Shown: positions 16,822 to 29,029 of the stretch, one piece after another
Layout: each line of letters opens with the position of its first letter
Position numbering within the stretch: position 1 is the stretch's first letter
From: Ailanthus altissimus
Taxonomy: Eukaryota > Streptophyta > Magnoliopsida > Sapindales > Simaroubaceae
Assembly: GCA_946807835.1 (NCBI GenBank)
Contig: OX327711.1
Span: 11,567,501 to 11,631,500, forward strand
Length of the DNA stretch: 64,000 nucleotides
Reading direction: 5' to 3'
Position numbers and translations under genes: made by a program
Notes under the pieces: generated by a model
What the model was told of the DNA's origin: nothing
What the model saw: only the letters and a program-made list of their open reading frames with translations
Database searches by the model: none

Positions 16822-18070
16822 GATGTCTTGTCATCTTCCTGTTCAGTTTATCCCAAATTTGTATCTTGTTGGCTCTCTTTCAGTTTGTGATTATGTTTCT
16901 GTTGAGGGTTCAACTTAGATTGACATGTTGATATGTATGTAATGTGGGAGATCTGTATCGGAGATGGGTTGTGATCATGCATTTGTTCTCGATCTGAGTG
17001 ATGAATGTTTGCACCGAGTAGCTGAATATATCGCTTGAGCTAAAATCGCCTACCCTTTTTCTCCTTGTAGTGAGCGTGGATTGAATGATTAGCTTGCAGG
17101 ATTCTTTAATACATAAATATAAATAATATGAAAAGTATATTTTTATAATTTTTATTTTATTTTTTCATGCACGAATATAAATATAAAATAGTATGAAAAA
17201 TATATATTTTATAAAAATAAAATTATACGTTACTGCTGATTGATTGATTTATTCTAGTGAGAGGCAAGTGATTGCAGAATAATTGAAAGAGCAAAAGAGA
17301 TGATATTATTTAGCATATAATAATTTGATAAAAGTTTTTGATCGGTGGCGTAAAGGTTGGTTCGGAATTGAGGCACTGTTAGTGAGTTGCCACAGAATGA
17401 AATTACTAGTTTGTCAAATATAAGTGCGTGCTTGAAGAATTGGTAAACATGTTAATAAGTGCGTTTATCAAATAATATCTACATATTGTGTCTGTTTAAA
17501 ATAAAACTAAAACAGAACAGTTACGAATGGAAGATCAGCCATCACCAATTCAAGAAATAATTGATGGCAAAAGCGAAGAAAATCTGACTTTGAGATGATA
17601 TGCATAGAAAACTTAGCCACATTAATTAATTTATTAATTAAGCAAACTTGGTAAAGGTAACTAACTATCAAGGTCTATGTGATAACAATCGTTTATTTTA
17701 CTCAGAAAATAACAAAGTGAAATTGATTGATCACTTCTATATTAGACAAAATAAAATAAAACCTTTCTTGTGTTTTGCATGGTTTTGCTCGTCAACCAAT
17801 AGCAACTTCGAGAAAATCAATTCTTTGAAATTAACCAAAAAAATAAAACCTTATTGGCACAATTTGGCTAAAGCAAAGACCAAGTCACTATTTAAAGGAA
17901 CCTATATTATGCAGGCCAAATTGAAAGTTAACGAAGTGAATAATTAACTAGGCATATTGATATTGATATTATTTGATTAAGCGGCCGAATAAAGAAGGAC
18001 AATTTATCATTTAAAATTGGTTTATGCATGGGCGGCATCCTCTCTTTCTCTCTCGGCTTCCCTCACTTTG
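16822..18070. other. Tubulin 3' region and intergenic spacer
   Basis: The first 250 bases after the tubulin stop are T/G-rich, as in a plant 3' UTR. Two related AT-rich segments (about 17108-17150 and 17172-17215) form an imperfect direct repeat. The open frame at 17648-17947 matches nothing I know and has AT-driven composition, so I do not call it. Confidence 0.5.
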
Positions 18071-18071
18071 C

Positions 18072-18079
18072 TATAAAAA
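18072..18079 (+). promoter_or_regulatory. TATA box of germin-like gene 1
   Basis: TATAAAAA lies 91 bases before the ATG, just downstream of a C/T-rich stretch (18040-18066). Position and sequence fit a plant core promoter. Confidence 0.6.
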
Positions 18080-18162
18080 TAAATCATTTCTTTCATGCAT
18101 ATTCACAAATTGTAGAATAAAAACATAATTTTTCTTTCATTTCGTCTCATATTGCCTTAACA

Positions 18163-19014
18163 ATGGCAGCCAAAATTCTCTTGTTATGTCTAATTTCTTT
18201 AATTTCTTCCATTGCATTCGCTTCTGATCCTCGCCCTCTTCAAGATTTCTGCGTGGCAGACCTTGAAAGCCCAGGTACTGTAATTTTGGTATCACTTGTA
18301 AGTTCTATCGTTATTACCTGACACGCTAAACTTGTAAACGGAATCATTAGAAACGCAATAAATAGCTTTAGATTCACAATTTTTTTTATGTTTACGTTAT
18401 ACTTGCAACATGAAATGTTAAAAGACATGCTGATTATTTGCTGCATCGTAGTGCTGGTCAATGGTTATGCTTGCAAGGATCCAAAGCTGGCGAAAGCTGA
18501 GGACTTTTACCTCAGCGGGCTTGAGCTGAAAGGAAACACATCAAATCCTTTTGGTTCATTCGCAACCAGAATCACAGTAACCCAAGTTCCAGGGCTTAAC
18601 ACGCTTGGCATCTCAATAGCTCGAGCAGATTTTGCCCCAGGAGGCGTCAATCCACCCCATTTTCACCCAAGAGCCAGTGAGATTTTCACTGTCCTGGAAG
18701 GAACCCTGGAAGCAGGATTTGTGACTTCAAACCCTGAAAATCGGCTTTTCACAAAAGTGCTTCGGAAGGGTGATCTTTTCGTGAATCCGGCTGGCATGAT
18801 TCACTTCCAGAAGAATATTGGAGATGGAAATGCTGTTGCCATTGCTGCACTCAGCAGCCAAAATCCTGGAGTTGTCACTATTCCAACTACAGTGTTTGGA
18901 TCGGATCCTAGCATCCCTAGTGATCTTCTCGCCAAGGCTTTCCAGGTTGATGAGTATGTGATTCAGCAAATTCAGGCCAAGTTCTCGACAATTATATATG
19001 GCGGAGAAGAGTGA
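18163..19014 (+). CDS. Germin-like protein 1 (secreted cupin), 224 aa, two exons
   Basis: Extracellular manganese-binding cupin of the germin-like family; members act in the cell wall as oligomers, some with superoxide dismutase or oxalate oxidase activity. Exons 18163-18274 and 18452-19014 join in frame (GT-AG). Residues 1-20 form a signal peptide ([10 protein letters not shown]...AFA). Cys30 (DFCVAD) and Cys45 (YACKDP) are the conserved disulfide pair. Cupin motif 1 [14 protein letters not shown] supplies metal ligands His107, His109 and Glu114; motif 2 gives His155 (GMIHFQ). N66-T-S is a possible glycosylation site. The motifs resemble GLP subfamily 1. The paralogue 3.7 kb downstream has the same exon structure, so the two are a tandem duplicate. 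The C-terminus is slightly extended (IIYGGEE). The enzymatic activity cannot be predicted from sequence. Confidence 0.95.
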
Positions 19015-22000
19015 TTCAATTGATTGTTTTTGTTTATTTGTTACCTATACAATTATGGCGGTGTACTTGTTTAAATCTTTCCTGGTATAACGTTTGCTAT
19101 CTAATTTCTTTCTTGGATAAAGCCATTCTCTCCAATTCGTTTTTATGGTTTTATAATGGTAATGTAAAATTATGTGCTACATATGTGACATGGTGTGTCA
19201 ATAGATTTATTTATTTATTTTTTTAAAAAAGATTTGAATGAGAATGATAAACCTCACTCATGAAATCAACGCTTGCTTTCTCTTTTTTCTTGAATTTGGG
19301 TGTCGCATCCGTCTTGCGTATTCATGGCCAGCAAAACTATATTTAAGGGTTTTTTTTAAATAAAAAAATTGAGTGGGGATGAGAAACTCCACTCATGAAA
19401 CACCAATATTTGCCGCATATTTTTATATGAACTCGGGTAGCCGCGGGCATTAAGTGCATCCATGACCAACCAGCTACACCCAAGAGCGTTAATAGAATCG
19501 GTATAAACAATTAATATATATACATCAAGATTTTTAGATAAGAAAAACTGCCACTTTCCCCTTTATAATTTCTTATATATATACTACTTATCTCTTTATT
19601 TGTTGCGAGAGAAAGTGCACTTTTTAAGGGTGTATTAGTTTTTTATTTAACATGATTATTATATATTTTTATATTTAAATTGAACAAAACACCTTAAAGG
19701 ATATGTATTTTTAACTTTTAATATTTTTGTGTTTTAGTACATTTTGATTTTTAATATTTAGTAAATGTAGTTTTATCTCTTGGTGTATTTTAGTAAATGT
19801 ATTTTTTAATCTTTTGGTGTATTCTAGTAATTTGTTTAAATCTACAAAAATATAATTTATTAGGATTTTAAACCCAAATATTAAAATTTTAAACTTAAAT
19901 GCTTTTTAGAAAAAAAGTAATTAACACTAAATCTAAATTAACAAAACATTAAAAACTTTTGTTTGATAAAAGCAAAATTTCAGCATGAATTTTTTTGTAG
20001 ATTAATTTTGATAAAAGCAAAATGGCAAAGTCCTTTGTGTCGTCGTCTTAGAAACGTGTGCTTTGAATTGTTATTTCGTTTGTTGATTGTAAGAGAAGAA
20101 TTATAAAGTCTAGAAATTGATGAAGATTGTATGGTTTTATTATGAGTAATGTCAAATTTTAAATTGTATTTTAAAAATTAACGAGTCAAATAATTATTGA
20201 ATAGTGAAATGGTGCAAATTCTTGTTAAACTATTTTATAATTTAATAATTATTTAACATATTATTTTTTTAATATAATTTAAGATGTTTAATATTATTTT
20301 TTTATTAATACATAATTAATTAGCATTTATTAATGTACTCCAACTTCACAATAAGCTAAGTTTGGATGCAATTTTTAAAGAAATGCATTGAAAATAAATC
20401 ATTTTGAATTCATAGACTTATCTTTGGTATACCGGTGTTTATATATATAATATTGGTATATTTATTTACATATTATTTTAAAATTAGTTTTAATAATATG
20501 TTAAGTATTTAATGAATGGTGAAACGGTATAATTAATGATTTTAAAATTAATATTATTTTATCACCTAATAAACACTTAAATATTAATTTTATAAAAAAA
20601 TTTAAATAATATTTAAAACTATAACATTACTTTTATATATGTCCATCAAATACGGTTATGTGATGTACCCAGAAGTACTCACATAATGAAATTTATTGCA
20701 CGTGTATGAACACATAAGAGTAAGGAGGATTTTTCAAAGTAGGTTACTTATGGCCTTTTTGGGATGTTATGGCTTTTTGAAAATAAAATTACAATGTAAG
20801 AACAAACATAACATGTAATTTAATCTGTTCATGAAATACTTTTAATGGCTATATTTTAAAATTAAGAGACATTTTTTATCATAAGTTTGAATTGAACTTA
20901 TTTTTTAGGCTCTTTGTTTTTTTCATTTTAAATTTGAATTTAGTTTATTTTTAAACATTAGGTCTAATAAAATAGTTATTTTTTTTTAACTCTTATATAG
21001 AATGTTTGAATGAGTCCCTTATTTTTTTTAACTCTTATATAGAATGTTTGAATGAGTCCCTTATTTTTTTTAAATAAAAATTATTGTTATTGAATTCATT
21101 TATGTTTTAGCATATAAAATCTAACTCCTTAGATTTAATTGTGATACAAAAATTTATAATTTTATATATTCAAAATAATTTAATAATATAATATCTATTT
21201 TATATATTTTTTATTTGATGTAAAATAATTTTTTTTTTTTACTTATTCAATTGGTTGATTATTGACTAGCTTACGAGATTAAGCACAAATAACAATAACA
21301 ACAATAATAGTAATAACAGTTGATATGATACTACCAAACAACTTTATAACATGATGTAAGTAACATAAATTTTATGTTTATCTTTTTATAAACAATAATA
21401 TTATACTTACGTATTTGGAATATGACATGGCATTTAATGAATTTATTATTTATTATTATTATTATTGTATAATTATCACATCAATAAAAAATAAAAAAAT
21501 TAATAGCTTCCTAACAATTAGTAATTATTAATTGATAATACATTAATTGAGATAAAAAAAATATGTATCCCAACTTTGTAAAGCTACCACTACACTATAC
21601 AAATTATTAAGTTATCATAATCAAACTCTTTTTTTTAATAATATATTTAAATAGGTTTAATATCATCTTATGAATTGTTTAACTTATAAATATTTTGTGA
21701 ATAGATATAAATATATCAACACTAATAAGATGTTAAAATATTACTTTTCATATGCTTTTAGTTTTTTGTTTTAATTTGAAAATAATATTTTTTTAGCTTT
21801 TAAAATAAACAAGTTAATAGTTATAATCAAACATGTGAAAGAATAATAAAAAAAGTTTGAATGACAAATAAATTTAATCTATTCAGACTTCTATCTAACC
21901 TAGATCTATCAAGTTCTTTTTTAAAAAAAAATCAACACTACTTGCACAGATGCGATGATTTTACCGATTGAGTGAATACATGCACTCATAAAGAAGATTT

Positions 22001-22665
22001 TTTCCAACATCATCGTCATCATTATTATTATTATTATTAATAAATTGATGAGAGGAGACTGGTTATTATATTCAAGCGAATAATTAATTAGTTATGTGAT
22101 TTTTAAACTAGAATTTAGAACTAGCTTCATTGACCTCCTCTTTCATTTACATTAAATTGTCTCGGTCACAATAACAAATTTGCACCCAATAACACTAAAT
22201 ATAAATTTTATGTATCAATTAATGTAATATTTAATGGGTTTATTATTGATCTGTATTGTATAATTATTATATTAATAAATTAATAATAGTAATTATTAAT
22301 TAGTTAAACATTAGTTAGGTTATAAATTCTATATCCCAAATGTAACACTACCCATCCGCATCACGTAAGTTCGATTATACTTTATTTCTCTCTCCATAGG
22401 GGCAGGGATTCGACATTCTAATTTTAATCTTAGTAATCCTGTTTTTAATTTTCTTCCTCCATAATTTGCTCTTTTTGATACTAACTACAGAAAGTTTATC
22501 TCAATTTTCATTGACCTTGGTAAAAAATATGAAGCAAAAGCTGGAGAGCCGCCCACTTGTTAGGCGTTGGCATGAGCAAATTTATGCTAATATTTGTTAA
22601 ACATGAACGGACACGGTGGATTAGCCGATATAGCCGTTCCACAGTATTGTCCACCTACAAGTTTT
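19015..22665. other. AT-rich spacer between the two germin-like genes
   Basis: No gene found. It holds an imperfect direct repeat around CACTCATGAAA (19232-19270 and 19365-19405), an exact 42-bp tandem repeat (20988-21071), an ATT microsatellite (about 22021-22040) and long A/T runs. The last few hundred bases should include the promoter of the second germin-like gene. Confidence 0.55.
20988..21071. repeat. Exact 42-bp tandem duplication
   Basis: Two adjacent units, 20988-21029 and 21030-21071, are identical by eye. Each starts AACTCTTATATAG and ends with eight T. The lack of divergence implies a recent event or a sequencing or assembly artefact. Confidence 0.9.
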
Positions 22666-22669
22666 CCCC

Positions 22670-22677
22670 TATAAAAA
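22670..22677 (+). promoter_or_regulatory. TATA box of germin-like gene 2
   Basis: TATAAAAA lies 90 bases before the ATG, almost the same spacing as in the upstream paralogue (91). This supports both being real core promoters retained after duplication. Confidence 0.6.
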
Positions 22678-22759
22678 CAAATCTGCGTTGCGTGCTTTCC
22701 TCCTAGCTTAAGGCCATTCATTGCTCATACAGAATTTCATCCATACAATAATTTACAAA

Positions 22760-23590
22760 ATGGCCTCACCTATCCTTTTCTTTGGAGTCCTTGCGCTCTC
22801 TTTCACTGTTTCTTTGGCAGGAGAAAATTATCTTGATTTTTGCGTTGCAGACACAAAAGTTGGACGTAATTAACCACAAACCCTTATCCTTATGCATGTT
22901 TTTTTTTTTTTTAATTCTGCATGCTTTTTAGATCGTTTAAGTTGTTGAAAATCCTCCGGTGCGTATTTATAAAATGTGGCACCGAAGAGTGCCTATAATT
23001 ATGGTGAATATCAGTTTCTGATTATGTAAAGATGTTTGTTGTTGATTTCAGTCGTTGCAAATGCTTACGCCTGCAAGGATCCCAAACAAGTTGTAGCTGA
23101 GGATTTCTTCTTCTGTGGCCTTGACAAGCCAGGCAACACATCAAACGCTGTGGGTTCCAAGGTCACTTCCCTATATGCGGACAAGGTTCCAGGGCTTAAC
23201 ACACTCGGAGTCTCAATGGTTCGCGTGGATTATGCACCAATGGGAGTGAACCCTCCTCACGTGCACCCTCGTGGCTCCGAAATCATGACAGTCCTCGAAG
23301 GCAGCCTTGAAGTTGGATTCATCACCTCAGGCCCCGAGTATCGCCACTTCACAAAGGTCTTGCAGAAGGGTGATGTGTTTGTTTTCCCTCTCGGTCTCAT
23401 CCATTACCAGAGAAATTTGTGGAACACCCCTGCTGTTGCCCTTGCAGCACTCAATGGCCAAAGCCCCGGCACCACCGTCCTTGCCGGTGCTGTTTTCGGA
23501 TCAAAGCCAGGGATCAACGAGGAAATTCTTTCCAGGGCTTACCAGATGGATACGAACGCTATCAGGAACCTCGCTTCCAAGTTTCAATAA
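22760..23590 (+). CDS. Germin-like protein 2 (secreted cupin), 214 aa, two exons
   Basis: Paralogue of the preceding germin-like gene, expected to be secreted to the apoplast as a manganese-binding oligomer. Exons 22760-22865 and 23052-23590 join in frame; the intron interrupts the same place as in gene 1, between the two conserved cysteines (Cys28 and Cys43). The signal peptide is residues 1-20 (MASPILFFGV...SLA). Cupin motif 1 MGVNPPHVHPRGSE gives His105, His107 and Glu112; motif 2 GLIHYQ gives His153. N64-T-S is conserved. There is an extra cysteine at residue 57 (FFCGL) not found in gene 1. Codon use is more GC-rich than gene 1. No lesion seen. The protein diverges clearly from gene 1, so the duplication is not recent. 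Confidence 0.95.
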
Positions 23591-24244
23591 GCTGGATCCG
23601 TTTACTAATTAACAAATTCGAATTTAGAAAGAAAAAGGATCGATATTCGATCGTTTTCCAGCTGTTTTAACAGCATTATTTCTTTAATTGTGTTTGGTCT
23701 TTGTAAAGTTCCATGAATCCAAAGAGGATTGATGATCTTTAATCAGTCAATTCTCTTCCATTAAGAGTATATTTGATGTGCTGTATTTTATATAGTATCA
23801 AAGTACTACATACTCGACTAAGCGAGGATTAAAATAAAAATAGATATGAAAAATATCCCTATGAATTAATTACAATGTTTTTATATTTGAATTAAAAGTA
23901 TATTTATATTTCTTACAAGTTGGTCATATCTCATGGAAATACATTAGCGAGATAAATATTTATAATTGAATATTAATCTTTGTTAAGAATATAAATAGTA
24001 TAAAAATATATTAAATATAAAACTTTACACTGAGGTGCATATGTTAATTGTTGTAAAGAAGAGAATTAAAATATTATTGTGAAATTTTGTTGCTGAAAAT
24101 GATCTTCAATATATGGTAAAATACAATTTTGCCTCTAAACATTGTCTCTAAATATAAGGGCAGTGGAACAACGAGGTATTAAAAATAAATAAGAGAATAA
24201 ACAATTATTATGAAAATTTATAAAGAGTTATTGAAGAAACATTA
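23591..24244. other. 3' region of germin-like gene 2 and AT-rich spacer
   Basis: Contains the likely 3' UTR (through about 23780) and AT-rich sequence. Nothing else recognised before the Tat-type LTR. Confidence 0.5.
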
Positions 24245-26560
24245 GGTGACATTTAGTTCATTCCTAAGAGTCCAATCTGTAGGCTCAGTTTTTTTTGTGG
24301 GCAATTCAATTCAAAACAGACTACTTTAATGGATTAAGCGTAAGTTCAAATATTTGGGCCTTTATAACTCATTTTAAAAAGACTTTTGAATAGAACCTAA
24401 GTTAGGATATATATTATCACTCAATGCCCTTGTTAGATAACATGTTATTATAGATAAGTCACCTACCACGTCATCATTAGGCCTACCAGTGGGTGCACAC
24501 ATAAACAAGGTTCAAGCTCTACCATGTCACTATTGAGCCCTCTTAGTGGTCCAGTTGGAGTTATGTTAATTGATAATTAGGCATGAGGATAAAATGTGAT
24601 AAGAAAAATCTCCAAAGAGCCAATGGAAAGTCTCCATATCAGCAAAATAGGTTCTTATTCCTGTTGACTGATTGTGTGCTATACTAGTTAAATGCAAGTG
24701 CACGCTATCGTATCAAGTAATATAGGATTTAAGTCTAAGTATGGATCTTACAGGGACTACGTGATCTAATTTTTCAATCAATTACTAAAATTATATCTAC
24801 TTAATTTGTATTCAGAAAAATAAAAAATTTGAAACTGAATTTATTAACCTAATTCTATCAAATTAAACTAAACCTAAATAGCAAACAAACAAGAGATATA
24901 AATTCCCTAAGGGATAATAATATAGGGTATAGACTCATCCCTTAGTATTTTATTAGATTCATTAGCCACTTAGTTCATCCCTTAATATAAATTGTTGGCT
25001 TAGACACTAATCTCATCACAAGCCCCTGTTGTTGGTCAAGTGACTATATTACACATTCTAACAATCATCTATATGTCTATGGTAATTAAATCAGAATGTA
25101 ATTCATTAAGATCAAGTCTAAATTATACAATACATGCTACCTAGGTATAAGTCTATCCTAAATCAAACTCATAATTGTTACCTTATGATCATGCATCAAA
25201 CTATCATAGGCTAAACACATGAATCCCTTTGTCAAGTTTATCATGGTTCCTCAATCATTCATAATATTGGCCAGATATAATGAAAGCAATAAACACAAGA
25301 TAGAATGAATTAATTATAATAATTAAGTTCATAAACTAAGAATCAATGAAATCTAACTACATACTAGGTACACAAAGTCTAACCCTAAAATAACAAGTTT
25401 AGCTTATCACAAAATAAAAAGTATCAAACCAATCCATAAAGAATAGCAAGAATAAGAACATAATAATAAGAAAAGAGAAGAAAAACTAATCAAGAAGATG
25501 TTTGGGTTGCTTCTCTCTCAATCTTGACTTGAAGCTTGAATCTTGATCTTGAATCTTGATTTCTTGGCTTTGAACTTTGATTTTATATTATGAATTCTTT
25601 CTCTCTGTTTTTGCCTCTCCAAAGTCTGTGTATTTGACCTCAAAAGAGTGTTTTTATTGGTATGAGAATCCTTAATGGCGAGGGGCTTTGAATCTAAGTT
25701 GAAATAGGAGAGTTAAAAGGGGAGTTTATATGTCGCACGGGCACCACGGCGCTCAGTTATGGGCGCTGTGGCGCTCAGCCTTGACATCGCTTTCGTATTT
25801 TGATCGTAACTTCTTCGTTTGACGTCCAATTTGCCTCCCGTTTATTTCTATGTGTCACATTTTCCGTCATGCATCTATATATGATCAAAAAAATACAATT
25901 AAATAGCCAAATATTTATAATTTAAAGAAAAAAAAATAAAAGTTGGGTACAAATCATACTAGTGCTTTCACGCCCCTATCACTGACACATAGATCAGAGG
26001 CTGTTTGGAGTTGTTAGGTAGATCCAACATTGAATCCGTTGAGCTTAAGGAGACAAAGTCTGCTGATTACTCAGTGCTTCTAAATTCACCTACCTGAGCT
26101 GACTACTCTAAAAGCACCAAATCAAGAAGATATCTAGTACTCCAAATGTTAGGGGGTAGTTTAATTATCTTTTTACTCTATCTAAGTTAATTCTCCAAAA
26201 TATTCCTTATGAAGGGGACAACTCTCTAATTGTATATCGCCATATGTCGCTCTTGATGGGTAATCTCTAGACTAACTCCTTCCAAGCTTAAGTTTTATCT
26301 CCAAAATTTGAATTTGGGTAAGAGAGAAATTGAATTAAGATAATATTTCTAGTAAGAGAAAACTTTGTCCGTCTTCTCTCTAAACTCCAAATTCTCTCTA
26401 GAGCCAAAAACCTTAGGGATATAATCACCACTGAGTCACCATCTAACTTGAGCATTAAAGGGCCGTCGTCGGCCACCCTACTAGTGCCTGTCACTGACCT
26501 CATATATTTTATGTTCCTCAGGTCCCTTTAATCAACCTAGCTCGTAATCGATCCTCAGCT
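24245..26560 (+). repeat. 5' LTR of the Tat-type element, interrupted
   Basis: 24245-24668 matches the 3' LTR at 36688-37078. After the nested solo LTR (24669-25981) the LTR continues to roughly 26560; this part has no counterpart at the 3' end because the 3' LTR is truncated. The right edge is approximate, placed before the first gag-like sequence. Confidence 0.6.
24669..25981. mobile_element. Solo LTR, copy A (1313 bp)
   Basis: Ends TGATTGTG...CCCCTATCA (TGAT/ATCA inverted). Flanks are TTGAC (24664-24668) and CTGAC (25982-25986), one mismatch. It is homologous along its length to copy B at 44179-45572, including CACGCTATCGTAT near the left end and ACTAGTGC near the right. No protein domains, so a solo LTR of an unidentified retrotransposon. 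It lies inside the 5' LTR of the Tat element and is therefore the younger of the two. Confidence 0.8.
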
Positions 26561-26599
26561 CAAATCTCACTCAGTTCCAGTTTCAACACTGTCAAATCG

Positions 26600-28470
26600 A
26601 ATGTCTAAGCCCTTGGCACCGGTAAGCCTAAAAACTCAAAATTTTACTTACTCGCCACTTCTCACATGCTTAGGTTAGGCCCTTGGCTGAAATCATCCCT
26701 AAATATCTAATGTCTTCTATGAGAATTCTAATAAAAGCTTGCTTTGAGACACCTCGCTAAGTTCAACCAACTAAGGGTTTGTAAAATCCCTCTATCATGT
26801 TTGAAATGTCATTGAAAATTAAAGTCTTGACTAGAAACCCCCTAGTTGAAAAAGTAGTTGAGGATTTAGAAGAACCTATGCAACATTTCCTCAAACACAC
26901 TTAGGGGAACACCTCGAGGTCATTTAACGGTTTTTTTGATGAAGATGCTCGGTCACCCAAAAGCAGTTTAGAGAGTACGTGAGGAGTTATGTCATACGAT
27001 GACTAGTACAGCTGAAGGTCGAAAAAGAACAGAGAAAGAGACCTGCGGGCTAACTCAGCCTGCGTATGCTCACTCCCATCATAACCAACTTAGGAGCCAC
27101 AACTCCAAGAGCCCTTATAGAATAAAAAAGCCAGCAAGAGTAAATCTCACTTTTTACCTATAAGAGAGCTTCAATTTATTACTAAAAAAGGGTCAGAAAG
27201 CACCAAATAGGGGGGAGCTAAAAAAACCTTTCAAGGGAGACCTTTGAGACTTATTGCCAAGCCCATAAGAAAGTGGAGGACACCAAGGTAGACAACAACA
27301 CAACTAAGCTTTTTAAAAAAGTTAACAAGTTCTAATAAGATCTTGAGGATATTCACCGAGTAAAGGATTTTATAGTATGTCTCTTTCCTATGGTGTCGAC
27401 CAGATCTCCGTTCACCAAAGACATCAAGAACACACCTTTACCTCTTAAGTTCAGGATACATTAACTCATAAACTATAAAGGCAGAACTAACCCAATAGCT
27501 CACTTAGAGCTTTACAAAGACCACATGCTGATCCAGAAAGTGAAAGAGGATGCAATGTATCGCCTATTTACTCACATTCTATATAGGATAACCTAAGCTT
27601 GGTTTTGTACCTTGAAGCTTGTGTCAATATGTAGCATTGATCGACTATCTTTTTGTTCCAGCATACATGAGATATGCCTAAACCCTTCCACCTTAATATA
27701 TGTCAAATAAGGAGAGTTTTAGTGCCTTAAAGACTTTGTACAAAAGTTTCATAAAGAGGCCACTAATGTAGTGTTTTCGATGCTAAAGAAACATTCATAA
27801 ACTTTTAGACAAAGTATAAAACTTGGGAAGTTATGGTTTACTTTTTAAGAGTCAAAGCCAAAATTCTATAGAAAGGTCTATGCTCAACCTTAAAACAGAT
27901 TGAGATATATGAGAAATCCTTAATAAAGAGGCAAGAAGAGAAATGAGATAAGTCTCAACCTAAGGAGAAGCCTAGAAGAGCTAAACCAACCTTAATGCCA
28001 CTGCTTGTGCTCGCCAGTGAAAGAACCTAGCTCTCATGAGGTTGCTTTCTTTATTATCTAATTTTAGCTAGCAAAGTCCACAATAGGCCATAAAGGTATC
28101 ACAACTTCAGTTCTATACTCCACTAAACACCTCTCGAGAGAATATCATTTTTGCCATAAAAATAAGGGACGGCTTCAAAAGCCAACAACCATGAAGAGAA
28201 GTCCAAAATAGAGAAGTAATTGGAAGTATTATGATTTCCACGAAGGGTATAAGCACAGCATTATTGAATGCTTCAAATTAAGGGAGCAAATTGAGTTCCT
28301 TAGTAAGGTGAGGAATACTCAGCGCGAGTCAGGCATTGAGAAAATAGACAAGTCTGAAGGTGTGCCTAAAAGGCCTATATTGAAGAATGACCCTAAATTC
28401 AATGTGATTTCAGGAGGACCCATTAGAGCAGGAACCTCCAAGAGGGTAGTAAGGAACTATGCCTAAGAAA
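26600..28470 (+). pseudogene. Tat-type gag relic
   Basis: Fragments of the retrotrans_gag domain are readable: INYKGRTNPIAHLELYKDHM (about 27465-27525), AWFCTLKLVSICSIDRLSF (about 27598-27654). A decayed zinc-knuckle region WKYYDFHEGYKHSIIECF (about 28220-28275) and NVISGGPIRAGTSKRVVRNY (about 28399-28458) follow. This order is characteristic of Tat gag proteins, which form the virus-like particle. There are many stop codons. Confidence 0.75.
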
Positions 28471-28539
28471 CAGTATGAGAAATTGTAGAAGGGATACATA
28501 TACACATTGCTCATATTGCCTCTCCTTAGCTGGTTACTT

Positions 28540-28750
28540 TATACACTTCCATTATATTTACCTAGGAAGACTGTCAAAGAATTGTATTCCCCCATGATGA
28601 TGCTTTTATAGTTACCCTAAAAATATGCACTGATGAAGTTGCCTGTGTAATGGTAGAAACTAGGAGCTCAGTAGATGTGATCTACAAAGATGCTCTAGAT
28701 AAGATGGGGATTGAGTCCCTTAAAAATAACCTGTCCTATCTCCATTGATT
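28540..28750 (+). pseudogene. Tat-type aspartic protease relic
   Basis: Reads FPHDDAFIVTLKI, then ACVMVETRSSVDVIYKDALD. The family has the catalytic motif as VD(G/T)GSSAD; here the catalytic Asp is Glu and the Gly is Arg, so the enzyme would be inactive even without the stops. Confidence 0.75.
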
Positions 28751-29029
28751 GTTCTCCAAACTCTATGGTTTGCATGATTAACTTCTTTGTTGTAGATCAA
28801 CCAAATACGTATAATATAATCTTAGTTGGCCCTTCTTTATGGCGACTCAAATTGTTGTCTCCATGTATCACTGAGCTATGAAGATCTTAATAAATAGAGA
28901 GGTTTTCACTTTGAAACGTGACCAAAAATCAATTAAAAATGCTATGTAATTACTATGAAGCCAAGCTACCAGATTGCCACACAAGACTTGAAGAAAAAAT
29001 GTAAGGATAAATAGGGTAAGCTCGTTGAA

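Noticed and set aside
17648..17947. 99-codon open frame downstream of tubulin
   Set aside because: Lysine/asparagine-rich composition expected from AT-rich DNA, no motif and no promoter context.
21881..22700. A further gene upstream of germin-like gene 2
   Set aside because: No frame above background and no splice-consistent conserved motif; only AT-rich spacer and the promoter.
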